Positions 1-6,631 of a DNA stretch of 6,683 nucleotides are shown one piece after another. Every line of letters begins with the position of its first letter. Position 1 is the stretch's first letter. Position numbers and translations under genes: made by a program. The DNA lies in assembly GCA_910585605.1 (NCBI GenBank), contig CAJUFL010000102.1:1-6683 (forward strand), given 5' to 3'. The notes below the pieces were generated by a model. The model did not search any database, was not told where the DNA came from, and saw nothing but the letters and a program-made list of their open reading frames with translations. The stretch is from an uncultured Lachnospiraceae bacterium (lineage in GTDB: Bacteria; Bacillota; Clostridia; Lachnospirales; Lachnospiraceae).

Positions 1-56
1 CCCACCAACCCCTCATGTTGAAAGCGTCCCCCTTACTAAGATAAACAAGAATTTTA
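1..56. repeat. Left arm of interrupted inverted repeat that brackets the window
   Basis: Positions 5-29 are a perfect 25-base reverse complement of 6603-6627. Extending to position 1 gives 28 matches of 29, with one mismatch at position 4. After a diverged 13-base gap, positions 43-56 are a second perfect 14-base match, to the reverse complement of 6579-6592. Two matching blocks in the same order and at similar spacing make chance unlikely. The repeat probably continues to the left of the window, because the matching right copy carries on past its matched part. It lies directly upstream of trmL. Its nature (dispersed intergenic repeat, or the ends of a larger element) cannot be settled from one window. 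Confidence 0.85.
18..45 (+). promoter_or_regulatory. Possible sigma-A-type promoter for trmL
   Basis: TTGAAA at 18-23 differs by one base from the -35 consensus. It is followed after 16 bases by GATAAA at 40-45, a four-of-six match to the -10 consensus. The pair points at trmL, whose start is 39 bases further on. The -35 box lies inside the inverted-repeat arm, so the repeat edge would supply part of the promoter. The match is weak enough to arise by chance, and trmL could instead be transcribed from a promoter left of the window. Confidence 0.25.
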
Positions 57-84
57 AAGTAAATGATTTGGAAGGGGAAAGGAT

Positions 85-576
85 ATGATAAATATAGTGC
101 TTCATGAACCGGAAATGCCGGCGAATACAGGGAATATTGGAAGAACCTGCGTGGCGACAGGTGCCAGGCTTCATTTAATTGAGCCATTGGGCTTCCGTAT
201 CAATGATAAAATGATTAAACGTGCAGGGATGGATTACTGGGATAAATTGGATGTAACCACCTATATAAGCTATGAGGATTTTCTGGAAAGGAATCCAGGG
301 GCGAAAATTTATATGGCAACGACCAAATCAAAACAGACCTATACAGATGTACATTACGAGGACGATTGTTATATTATGTTTGGGAAAGAGAGTGCCGGAA
401 TACCGGAGGAGATTTTGCTGGAGAACAAGGATACCTGTGTAAGGATACCGATGTTAGATGATATCCGCTCTCTTAATTTATCAAATTCTGTGGCAATCGT
501 GTTATATGAGGCATTAAGACAGAATGAATTTAAAAACTTCGAGATGGAAGGACAGCTTCACAGGTATGAGTGGTAA
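85..576 (+). CDS. trmL: tRNA (cytidine/uridine-34 2'-O)-methyltransferase TrmL (SPOUT family)
   Basis: TrmL uses S-adenosylmethionine to methylate the ribose 2'-OH of the wobble nucleotide (position 34) of certain leucine tRNAs in the cytoplasm, which tunes codon reading. The 163-residue protein matches the short single-domain SPOUT methyltransferases, which are about 155-165 residues long. The N-terminal signature HEPEMPANTGNIGR lies at residues 7-20. The knot motifs that bind the cofactor are FGKESAG (99-105) and IPMLDDIRSLNLSNSVAI (121-138), with the characteristic SLNLSNSVA core followed by YEALRQ. The ATG at 85 has a purine-rich Shine-Dalgarno, GAAGGGG, at 71-77. The gene is complete and ends 11 bases before an intrinsic terminator, so it is the last gene of its transcript. 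The family assignment is very secure; the exact tRNA substrates are inferred from characterised homologues. Confidence 0.96.
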   Translation: MINIVLHEPEMPANTGNIGRTCVATGARLHLIEPLGFRINDKMIKRAGMDYWDKLDVTTYISYEDFLERNPGAKIYMATTKSKQTYTDVHYEDDCYIMFGKESAGIPEEILLENKDTCVRIPMLDDIRSLNLSNSVAIVLYEALRQNEFKNFEMEGQLHRYEW

Positions 577-586
577 TGCATGTATT

Positions 587-637
587 AAAAGTGGTTTAGA
601 AAATGGGTAAATATTCGAAGCCACTTTTATTTTTTTT
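587..637 (+). terminator. Rho-independent terminator after trmL
   Basis: An 11-base-pair stem pairs 587-597 with 618-628 (AAAAGTGGTTT with AAGCCACTTTT, including one G-U pair), around a loop of about 20 bases. One A and then eight consecutive T residues (630-637) follow. Stem plus U-tract is the classic intrinsic terminator form. It starts 11 bases past the trmL stop codon and separates trmL transcription from mutS2. The loop is longer than usual, but the stem is good. Confidence 0.9.
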
Positions 638-707
638 GTCCATGTGATAAGATAGGATTGTATATTTAGTGGATAAAAAGTAACAATATATAAAGTTAGG
701 AAGTATT

Positions 708-3101
708 ATGAATAAGCGGACATTAAGAGTATTGGAATATTATAAAATTATAGAGCAGTTGACGGGTTTTGCTACCTGCCCAGCCGGCAAGCGCATGTGT
801 GAAAAGTTAAAGCCCTCAACGGATATGATGGTGATTCAGAAGAATCAGGAAGAGACAAGAGATGCACTTGCAAGGGTATATCAGCAGGGCGGAGTTTCCT
901 TTTCAGGAGTTTATCCAGTTGGGGAAGCCATGAAACGTGCAGCGGTAGGTGCGGCACTTTCCATCAGTGAATTACTGGATGTGGCTAAGCTTCTTAAGGT
1001 GGCAGAGAATGCCAGACAATATGGGGAGCAGATGCAGGATAAGGATAATTTAGGAGTAAATGCAAGACAGGATTCCCTGACAGGGTATTTTGAGAGCCTG
1101 ATGCCTTTAGAGCATTTGTCCAGAGAGATTAACCGATGCATTATATCGGAGGATGAGATAGCGGATGATGCATCTTCGGCACTTAAGGATATCCGGCGGA
1201 ATATGAAGGCAGTCAACGGAAAAGTACATGATGTATTAAATGGCATTGTTGCAAAGCAGACTAACCAGAGTATGCTGCAAGATTCCATTGTTACCATGAG
1301 AAACGGAAGATACTGCATCCCAGTAAAATCGGAATATAAGGGGCAGTTTCCTGGCATGGTGCATGATCAGTCGTCTACCGGTTCTACCTTTTTTATTGAG
1401 CCTATGGCAGTCGTGAATCTCAATAATGAATTAAAGGAATTAGCAGCCAGGGAAGCGATGGAAATTGAAAAAATACTGGCGAATCTGAGCGAACAGGTAG
1501 CATTATCCAAAGAAAGCATTGAAGCAGATGTGGAGATTCTTACAAAGCTGGATTTTATTTTTGCAAAAGCGGCGTTTGCCAAGTCCTATAACGGAACGGA
1601 ACCAGAATTTAATGATAAAGGGATCGTGGTAATCAAACAAGGAAGACATCCGCTTTTGGAAAAGCATACAGTTGTGCCGATAGATATCCGGCTGGGTGAA
1701 GATTTTACAATGCTGATTATTACCGGTCCCAACACCGGAGGTAAGACAGTTTCTTTGAAAAGTCTTGGCTTGTTTACATTGATGGGTCAGGCGGGGCTGC
1801 ATATTCCGGCATTTCAGGGATCTAAACTTTCAGTGTTTCGGGATGTGTTTGCAGATATCGGGGATGAACAGAGTATCGAGCAGAGCCTTAGTACATTTTC
1901 TTCCCATATGTCCAATATCGTATATATTATGAAGCATGCGGATCAGGATACTCTGGTATTGTTTGATGAGTTAGGGGGAGGAACCGATCCGGTGGAGGGT
2001 TCTGCCCTGGCAATTGCGATTTTAAATGATCTGCATAACCGGAATATACGGTGTATGGCGACAACGCATTATAGTGAGCTGAAAACCTTTGCCATGACAA
2101 CGGAAGGGATTGAAAATGCCTGCTGTGAGTTTGACGTGGATACGTTAAGTCCGACCTATCATTTATTGATAGGGATACCCGGCAAATCCAATGCCTTTGC
2201 GATTGCAAAGAAATTAGGTCTGGATGACCATGTGATTGACAGTGCAAAATCCCAGATAGATCATGATGCGCTGGATATGGAGACGATTCTGTCAGATTTG
2301 GAAAATTCCAAGCGTACGATCGAACAGGAACAGGCAGAGATTGCTGCCAATAAAGAGGAGATACAGAAATTAAAGGAGCGTCTGGCATCCAAGAATGCAC
2401 ATATTGAACAGCGTAAACAGGATATCCTGCGTAATGCAAGAGAAGAAGCGAGGGAGATCTTAGAGGAGGCAAAAACTTTTGCGGATGCGTCTATCCGGAA
2501 ATATAATAACTGGGAGAAAAAGCCGCAGACTGCCAGTAACAAAGAGATGGAAAAAGGGCGTGACGAAATCCGTGCCAGACTGAATGCGGTAAACGGCAAG
2601 CTGGAGTATAAAGCACCAAACAGGAAATCCAAGCATAAACCCACAGATTTCAGGCTGGGGGATACGGTTCACGTAATCAGCTTAAATCTGGATGGTACAG
2701 TGAGATCCCTGCCGAATCAAAAGGGTGAAATTACGGTGCAGATGGGAATTTTGCAGAGCACAGTGAAGATTAGTGATGTAGAAATCGTCAAAGAAGAAAA
2801 GAAGCAGTCCAAACAGCAAAAGACAGCACAATACAGGGCATCTGTAAATAAGTCAAAGACCATAAAGCCGGAGATTAATCTGCTTGGGATGACAGTAGAC
2901 GAGGCGGTGATGGAACTGGATAAATATCTGGACGACGCTTGTCTGTCACATTTAAATCAGGTGCGGGTTGTCCACGGAAAAGGAACCGGGGCACTGCGAA
3001 AGGGTATTCACGAATATCTGAAGCGTCAGTCATATGTCAAATCCTTCCGGCTGGGAGAGTTTGGAGAAGGTGATGCGGGTGTGACGATCGTGGAACTATA
3101 G
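708..3101 (+). CDS. mutS2: MutS2 ATPase with C-terminal Smr domain
   Basis: MutS2 is a dimeric MutS-family ATPase. It lacks mismatch-recognition domains and has been linked to suppression of homologous recombination and, in Bacillus subtilis, to sensing and splitting collided ribosomes. At 797 residues it is close to the family's usual length of about 785. A helical lever/clamp core (about 1-310) precedes the ATPase: Walker A GPNTGGKT (340-347), STFSSHM (395-401), Walker B LVLFDELGGGTDP (416-428) and switch motif ATTHYSELK (451-459). A charged coiled coil spans about 520-595, then a KOW-like segment (about 645-695), then Smr (about 722-797). The Smr domain keeps HGKGTG (756-761), but the usual LDLRG motif reads INLLG (723-727), so the proposed nuclease Asp and Arg are absent. 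The ATG at 708 follows AGGAAG (698-703). A promoter is expected between 638 and 697, but no clear consensus is visible. Confidence 0.97.
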   Translation: MNKRTLRVLEYYKIIEQLTGFATCPAGKRMCEKLKPSTDMMVIQKNQEETRDALARVYQQGGVSFSGVYPVGEAMKRAAVGAALSISELLDVAKLLKVAENARQYGEQMQDKDNLGVNARQDSLTGYFESLMPLEHLSREINRCIISEDEIADDASSALKDIRRNMKAVNGKVHDVLNGIVAKQTNQSMLQDSIVTMRNGRYCIPVKSEYKGQFPGMVHDQSSTGSTFFIEPMAVVNLNNELKELAAREAMEIEKILANLSEQVALSKESIEADVEILTKLDFIFAKAAFAKSYNGTEPEFNDKGIVVIKQGRHPLLEKHTVVPIDIRLGEDFTMLIITGPNTGGKTVSLKSLGLFTLMGQAGLHIPAFQGSKLSVFRDVFADIGDEQSIEQSLSTFSSHMSNIVYIMKHADQDTLVLFDELGGGTDPVEGSALAIAILNDLHNRNIRCMATTHYSELKTFAMTTEGIENACCEFDVDTLSPTYHLLIGIPGKSNAFAIAKKLGLDDHVIDSAKSQIDHDALDMETILSDLENSKRTIEQEQAEIAANKEEIQKLKERLASKNAHIEQRKQDILRNAREEAREILEEAKTFADASIRKYNNWEKKPQTASNKEMEKGRDEIRARLNAVNGKLEYKAPNRKSKHKPTDFRLGDTVHVISLNLDGTVRSLPNQKGEITVQMGILQSTVKISDVEIVKEEKKQSKQQKTAQYRASVNKSKTIKPEINLLGMTVDEAVMELDKYLDDACLSHLNQVRVVHGKGTGALRKGIHEYLKRQSYVKSFRLGEFGEGDAGVTIVEL

Positions 3102-3124
3102 TCAAATGTCCCGTAGCAGAACAA

Positions 3125-3148
3125 CAGGGCAGGCCCTGGTTTCTCTTT
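3125..3148 (+). terminator. Weak candidate terminator after mutS2
   Basis: CAGGG (3125-3129) can pair with CCCTG (3134-3138) around a four-base loop. The T-rich run TTTCTCTTT (3140-3148) follows. It lies 24 bases past the mutS2 stop codon, where a terminator would be expected. The stem is short and the T-tract is interrupted by C, so this is a tentative call. It is the only terminator-like structure seen between mutS2 and the two-component genes. Confidence 0.3.
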
Positions 3149-3250
3149 AGCAAGTCCGCCCAAGGGAAGGGGATTAGGTCTGTGCTCTGTTTTGGTCGTT
3201 GCTAAACGGATATCTACCGGATATTCAGCAGCTTCGCGGCCGCCGCCAAA

Positions 3251-3298
3251 TGGATATGCGAGTATATCCACTTGGTTTATTCCTTCATGGGAATAAAC
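3251..3298. repeat. Tandem pair of perfect hairpins
   Basis: Two perfect inverted repeats sit almost back to back. TGGATAT (3251-3257) pairs with ATATCCA (3264-3270) over a six-base loop. GTTTATTCC (3275-3283) pairs with GGAATAAAC (3290-3298) over a six-base loop. Neither is followed by a T-run on either strand, so they do not look like terminators. They form the 3' part of the structured intergenic element, 72 bases upstream of the chosen response-regulator start, and could be operator, RNA-structure or repeat-family features. Confidence 0.7.
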
Positions 3299-3369
3299 GG
3301 CACAGCATTATAAGGTAATTCGGAAAAGAATAAATAACACAGATGATTCAGACAGAACGGGAGGCAGGA

Positions 3370-4074
3370 ATGGATAAAAAGAAAATATTGATTGTAGATG
3401 ATGATGAAAATATCGCAGAGCTTATTTCTTTATATCTGGTAAAGGAATGTTTTGATACGGAGATTGCAGCAAATGGAGAAGAGGCACTGGAAAAATTTAA
3501 GACATACCAGCCTCAGTTGATTTTGCTGGATATTATGCTGCCCGGTATGGATGGTTATGATGTGTGCCGGGAAATCCGCAAAAACAGTGATGTACCGATC
3601 ATCATGCTCTCAGCAAAGGGCGAGGTGTTTGATAAGGTGCTGGGGCTTAAGATAGGTGCGGATGATTATATGGTGAAACCCTTTGATTCCAATGAATTAG
3701 TGGCACGGGTGCAGGCTATTTTACGGCGTGTGAAGCAAAAAGATGAAGAAGAGAAGGCTGTTTCGGAAAAGGAGCAGGGAGAATGTGTGGAATATGACGG
3801 GCTGACGGTGAATCTTACCGGATATTCTGTTATTTATAATGGTGCTATGGTGGAAATGCCGCCCAAGGAACTGGAACTGTTATATTTTCTTGCCAGCAGT
3901 CCCAACCAGGTATTTACGAGAGAACAGCTTTTAGATAAGATTTGGGGCTATGATTATATAGGCGATACGAGAACGGTTGACGTACATGTAAAGCGTATCA
4001 GGGAAAAGATAAAAGACGGAAGCAACTGGTCAATTGCAACAGTTTGGGGGATCGGATATAAATTTAAGGTGTGA
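3370..4074 (+). CDS. OmpR/PhoB-family response regulator
   Basis: This is a cytoplasmic DNA-binding response regulator of 234 residues, normal for the family. The receiver domain (about 3-122) has the acidic pocket D10-D11, phospho-acceptor D54 in LLDIMLPGMDGY, switch residue S81 in IIMLSAKGE and conserved K103 in MVKPF. A charged linker (about 123-138) leads to a winged helix (about 139-234) with PPKELELLYFL, FTREQLLDKIWG, the recognition-helix region RTVDVHVKRIREKI and the wing WGIGYKF. I place the start at ATG 3370, preceded by GGGAGG (3359-3364), rather than the in-frame ATG at 3343, which has no Shine-Dalgarno and would add nine residues before the conserved KKKILIVDDD. The histidine kinase starts 18 bases downstream, so the two are a cotranscribed pair. 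Its targets cannot be read from the sequence. Confidence 0.95.
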   Translation: MDKKKILIVDDDENIAELISLYLVKECFDTEIAANGEEALEKFKTYQPQLILLDIMLPGMDGYDVCREIRKNSDVPIIMLSAKGEVFDKVLGLKIGADDYMVKPFDSNELVARVQAILRRVKQKDEEEKAVSEKEQGECVEYDGLTVNLTGYSVIYNGAMVEMPPKELELLYFLASSPNQVFTREQLLDKIWGYDYIGDTRTVDVHVKRIREKIKDGSNWSIATVWGIGYKFKV

Positions 4075-4092
4075 TCATTGGGGTGAGGCAGA

Positions 4093-5529
4093 TTGAAACG
4101 TACATTTTTTGATAACATTATCATTGTTATTATAGCATTGCTGATAGGCTTGTTTATTATTCTGGCGAGCTATACAACTTATGCAACGCAGGGTGCTTTG
4201 GTTGCGGAAAAACAAAATAACCTGATAAATGAAGCGACTTATTTATCGGAACAGACGATATCTTCTTATATCCAGGGGATAACTTCCTTGGAATATCTAC
4301 AGATCAGGTTCAACAAATTTGAGGATTCCATTAAAACGAGTGTATGGTATTTTGCAGCTGACGGGAATCTGATCGCAGCATCCAATCCGGACAGGCTTAA
4401 TAATCTTCCAAAGAATATAAAGAATTTGGAAGAGGATATTAATTTGAACAAAGGTTTTACCCGTACAGGGAATTTTTATGATATCTTTGACGGGACAATG
4501 ATTAGTATCGGAATTCCAATTTTGGCGGAAGAGGAATTGAAGGGATATTTGATTTTACATACTTCTATGTCAGAACTGGATGAATTGCAGGATGATATGT
4601 TAAGTATTATGTACATGCCGTTTTTGGTTATGATTCTGGTAGTGGGAATTGTTCTGGCATACCTGTCGGGAACGGTACTTCGTCCGATTGGAAAGATTAA
4701 CAGAACCGCAAAAGAATATGCAAAGGGGAATTTTGAGGTCCGGACCGGAGTAAAAAGAAAGGATGAAATAGGTGAGCTTTCGGATTCTCTGGAATATATG
4801 GCAAGCGAGCTGAGTAAATTAGATGAGTACCGTAAAAATTTTATCGCTAATATTTCCCACGATTTCCGCTCGCCGTTAACGTCCATTAAGGGTTATCTTG
4901 AGGCGATGCTGGATGGGACCATACCAGTAGAGAAATACAACCGTTATCTGAATATCGTGTTAAATGAATCAAAACGGCTGACGAAGCTTACAGCAGGCTT
5001 ACTGGAATTAAATGATTTTGATACTTATGGACCAATTTTAAAACGGCAGAGCTTTGATATTGTGGATGTGATACGGGAAACCAGAAATACAGTAGAGGGT
5101 ATTTGTGAAGAGAAGAACATAGATTTCCGGTTGAAATGTCCAGCGGAAGATACCATAGTATATGCGGATAAAATGAAGATTGGTCAGGTGGTGTATAATC
5201 TGATAGATAATGCGATTAAATTCAGTCCGGAAAATGGAAGAATCACAGTCACAGTATATGAAAAAAACGGAAAACTGTTTGTATCGGTAAAGGATGAAGG
5301 TCCCGGAATTGAAAAGGATAAGCAGAATAAAGTATGGGATCGTTTTTATAAAACAGATTCATCCAGAGGTAAGGATAAACAGGGAACCGGGCTTGGACTG
5401 TCCATCACCAGAGAGATTGTGAAAGCACATAATGAAAATATCAATTTGATAAGCACGGAAGGAGCAGGCAGTGAATTTGTGTTTACCATGACAAAAGAAA
5501 GCAACCGGGAAGGCGGGCAAATCGGATAA
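4093..5529 (+). CDS. Membrane sensor histidine kinase, partner of the upstream regulator
   Basis: This 478-residue transmembrane kinase should phosphorylate the regulator encoded 18 bases upstream. A first membrane helix (about 9-30) and a second (about 174-196) bracket an extracytoplasmic sensor of about 140 residues. The alternation VWYFAADGNLIAAS (84-97) and IGIPILAEEELKGYLIL (139-155) suggests a Cache/PDC-type fold; the ligand is unknown. A HAMP linker follows (about 197-248). The dimerisation box NISHDFRSPLTSIKGY carries phospho-acceptor H256. The ATPase domain has the N box NLIDNAIKFS (369-378), G1 DEGPGI (401-406), F box WDRFYK (415-420) and G2 GTGLGLSI (431-438). All catalytic motifs are intact. 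The start is TTG at 4093, with GGGGTGAGG at 4080-4088; no in-frame ATG occurs until residue 136, which would delete the first membrane helix. Confidence 0.95.
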   Translation: MKRTFFDNIIIVIIALLIGLFIILASYTTYATQGALVAEKQNNLINEATYLSEQTISSYIQGITSLEYLQIRFNKFEDSIKTSVWYFAADGNLIAASNPDRLNNLPKNIKNLEEDINLNKGFTRTGNFYDIFDGTMISIGIPILAEEELKGYLILHTSMSELDELQDDMLSIMYMPFLVMILVVGIVLAYLSGTVLRPIGKINRTAKEYAKGNFEVRTGVKRKDEIGELSDSLEYMASELSKLDEYRKNFIANISHDFRSPLTSIKGYLEAMLDGTIPVEKYNRYLNIVLNESKRLTKLTAGLLELNDFDTYGPILKRQSFDIVDVIRETRNTVEGICEEKNIDFRLKCPAEDTIVYADKMKIGQVVYNLIDNAIKFSPENGRITVTVYEKNGKLFVSVKDEGPGIEKDKQNKVWDRFYKTDSSRGKDKQGTGLGLSITREIVKAHNENINLISTEGAGSEFVFTMTKESNREGGQIG

Positions 5530-5603
5530 TTTGCCGCAATATGGTTATAACAATCCGGAATACACAGACATAAGTATACAAAAGTATTCTGAGAAAAGAT
5601 AGA

Positions 5604-5636
5604 AAAGGAGAGAGCGGAGCATTCCGCCAGAAAGGT
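5604..5636 (+). promoter_or_regulatory. yhaM translation leader with hairpin between Shine-Dalgarno and start
   Basis: The only strong Shine-Dalgarno near the yhaM start, AAGGAG at 5605-5610, ends 26 bases before the ATG at 5637, which is too far for normal initiation. A small hairpin (GCGGA 5614-5618, loop GCAT, TCCGC 5623-5627) sits between them. If folded, it would shorten the effective gap to about 12 bases. A second purine patch, AAAGG (5631-5635), lies only one base from the ATG. No in-frame ATG, GTG or TTG lies at suitable spacing from 5605-5610. The arrangement could make initiation structure-dependent, or could simply be a weak start region. Confidence 0.4.
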
Positions 5637-6581
5637 ATGAGATTTATTAAAGAATTACGAGAAGGAGATATGATTTCCTCTATCTATTTATGCAAGGAAA
5701 AGAGAACTTTACAGACAAAAGCAGGTAAAAATTATTATTCCATGCAGCTGCATGACAAGACAGGATATGTAGACGGCAAAGTGTGGGATTTATCCAGCGG
5801 CATTGAATACTTTGAGTCTATGGATTATATCCAGGTAGACGCACAGGTAACCAGTTTTCAGGGAGCATTGCAGTTAAATGTCCGCCGCGTCAGAAAAGCG
5901 GCAGAAGGAGAATATGACCCCGCAGATTATATGCCGTGTTCTAAGAGAAATACTGATGAGATGTATGATGAACTGGTCACAATGATACATACAGTGAAGG
6001 AACCGCATTTATTAAAACTTTTGCAGATGGTATTTACCGAGGATACGGATTTTATCAAGGCGTTTAAGATGCACTCGGCAGCAAAGACGATGCATCACAA
6101 TTTTGCGGGCGGTCTGTTGGAGCATAGCCTGTCTGTTGCCAGACTTTGTGAGTTCTATGCGAAAAGCTATCCGGTCATTAACCGGGATTTGATCATCACT
6201 GCGGCACTCTGCCATGACATTGGTAAAATGAGTGAGATTTCCTCTTTTCCGGAAAATGACTATACGGATGAAGGGCAGCTGATTGGGCATATTGTGACGG
6301 GTACGATTATGTTAGATGAGAAAATGAAGCAGATTGAAGGATTTCCCACAAAGCTTGCAAATGAATTAAAGCATTGTATTTTATCGCATCACGGGGAACT
6401 GGAATATGGTTCGCCAAAGAAGCCTGCTTTGGTGGAAGCGGTGGCACTGTCATTTGCAGATAATACGGATGCAAAATTGGAAGGCTTCATAGAGATGCTG
6501 GAGGACGGCAGTGATAAAGGAGAGGGATGGCTGGGGTATAGCCGCATGTTTGAAACGAATGTACGGGCAACCTCAAAATAA
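5637..6581 (+). CDS. yhaM: YhaM-like 3'-5' exoribonuclease (OB-fold plus HD domain)
   Basis: YhaM-type proteins are metal-dependent cytoplasmic 3'-to-5' exoribonucleases that trim RNA ends; the Bacillus subtilis enzyme also acts on single-stranded DNA. The 314-residue length equals that of B. subtilis YhaM as I recall it. An N-terminal OB-fold (about 10-90) includes the family-typical MQLHDKTGYVDGKVWD (36-51). The HD phosphohydrolase domain (about 150-300) supplies the metal ligands: H163 in LLEHSLSV, H193-D194 in LCHDIGK, H218 in IGHI, H251-H252 in LSHHGELEYGSPKKP, and D275 in FADNTDAK. I keep ATG 5637 because residues 1-12 align with the family N-terminus; the next ATG (5670) would cut into the OB-fold and has its Shine-Dalgarno only two bases away. 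The gene lies 107 bases past the kinase gene without an obvious terminator, so partial cotranscription is possible. The right inverted-repeat arm overlaps its stop codon. Confidence 0.93.
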   Translation: MRFIKELREGDMISSIYLCKEKRTLQTKAGKNYYSMQLHDKTGYVDGKVWDLSSGIEYFESMDYIQVDAQVTSFQGALQLNVRRVRKAAEGEYDPADYMPCSKRNTDEMYDELVTMIHTVKEPHLLKLLQMVFTEDTDFIKAFKMHSAAKTMHHNFAGGLLEHSLSVARLCEFYAKSYPVINRDLIITAALCHDIGKMSEISSFPENDYTDEGQLIGHIVTGTIMLDEKMKQIEGFPTKLANELKHCILSHHGELEYGSPKKPALVEAVALSFADNTDAKLEGFIEMLEDGSDKGEGWLGYSRMFETNVRATSK

Positions 6582-6631
6582 AATTCTTGTTTTTGTACTA
6601 GAGGACGCTTTCAACATGAGGGGTTGGAGGG
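6579..6631. repeat. Right arm of interrupted inverted repeat
   Basis: Positions 6579-6592 are a perfect 14-base reverse complement of 43-56, and 6603-6627 a perfect 25-base reverse complement of 5-29. The longer block extends to 6631 with one mismatch at 6628. The two blocks are separated by 10 bases here against 13 in the left arm. The first block begins at the yhaM stop codon (TAA 6579-6581), so the repeat abuts or was inserted exactly at the gene end. Confidence 0.85.

Larger units (their letters stand above)
3102..3369. other. Structured, relatively GC-rich intergenic element
   Basis: No credible gene is seen here. By hand count, 3121-3300 is about 51% GC, unusually high for an intergenic stretch in AT-leaning DNA. 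It is packed with inverted repeats: CAGGGC/GCCCTG (3125-3130/3133-3138), TTTAGCAA/TTGCTAAA (3146-3153/3199-3206), a GCGGCCGC palindrome (3236-3243), and two adjacent hairpins at 3251-3270 and 3275-3298. GGATAT occurs three times (3208, 3219, 3252). The part near 3300-3369 is AT-rich and must hold the leader of the response-regulator gene, but I find no strong -35/-10 pair. The block could be a dispersed intergenic repeat, a structured RNA, or both; which strand would be expressed is unknown. Confidence 0.6.

Noticed and set aside
638..707. Riboswitch or T-box leader upstream of mutS2.
   Set aside because: The stretch is short (70 bases), AT-rich and without stable stems or a second terminator. 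It is only a plain promoter and leader region.
1927..2644. Long minus-strand open frames inside mutS2 (181 and 127 codons).
   Set aside because: They lie wholly antisense to highly conserved ATPase and coiled-coil coding sequence, and their translations show low-complexity antisense composition without motifs.
3026..3271. An 81-codon open frame on the minus strand overlapping the mutS2 end and the intergenic element.
   Set aside because: It overlaps the conserved Smr coding sequence on the opposite strand and has no recognisable domain. Its reading frame is better explained by the GC-rich structured intergenic DNA.
3343..3369. Upstream ATG at 3343 as the response-regulator start.
   Set aside because: It has no Shine-Dalgarno and adds nine non-conserved residues. 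The ATG at 3370 has GGGAGG at good spacing and begins the receiver domain at the usual distance.
5516..5535. Inverted repeat GGCAAAT/ATTTGCC spanning the kinase stop codon, as a terminator.
   Set aside because: The stem is only seven base pairs and no T-run follows, so it does not fit an intrinsic terminator.
5670..5672. ATG at 5670 as an alternative yhaM start, with AAGGAG just upstream.
   Set aside because: The Shine-Dalgarno is only two bases from this ATG, and starting here would remove N-terminal residues that align with the family.
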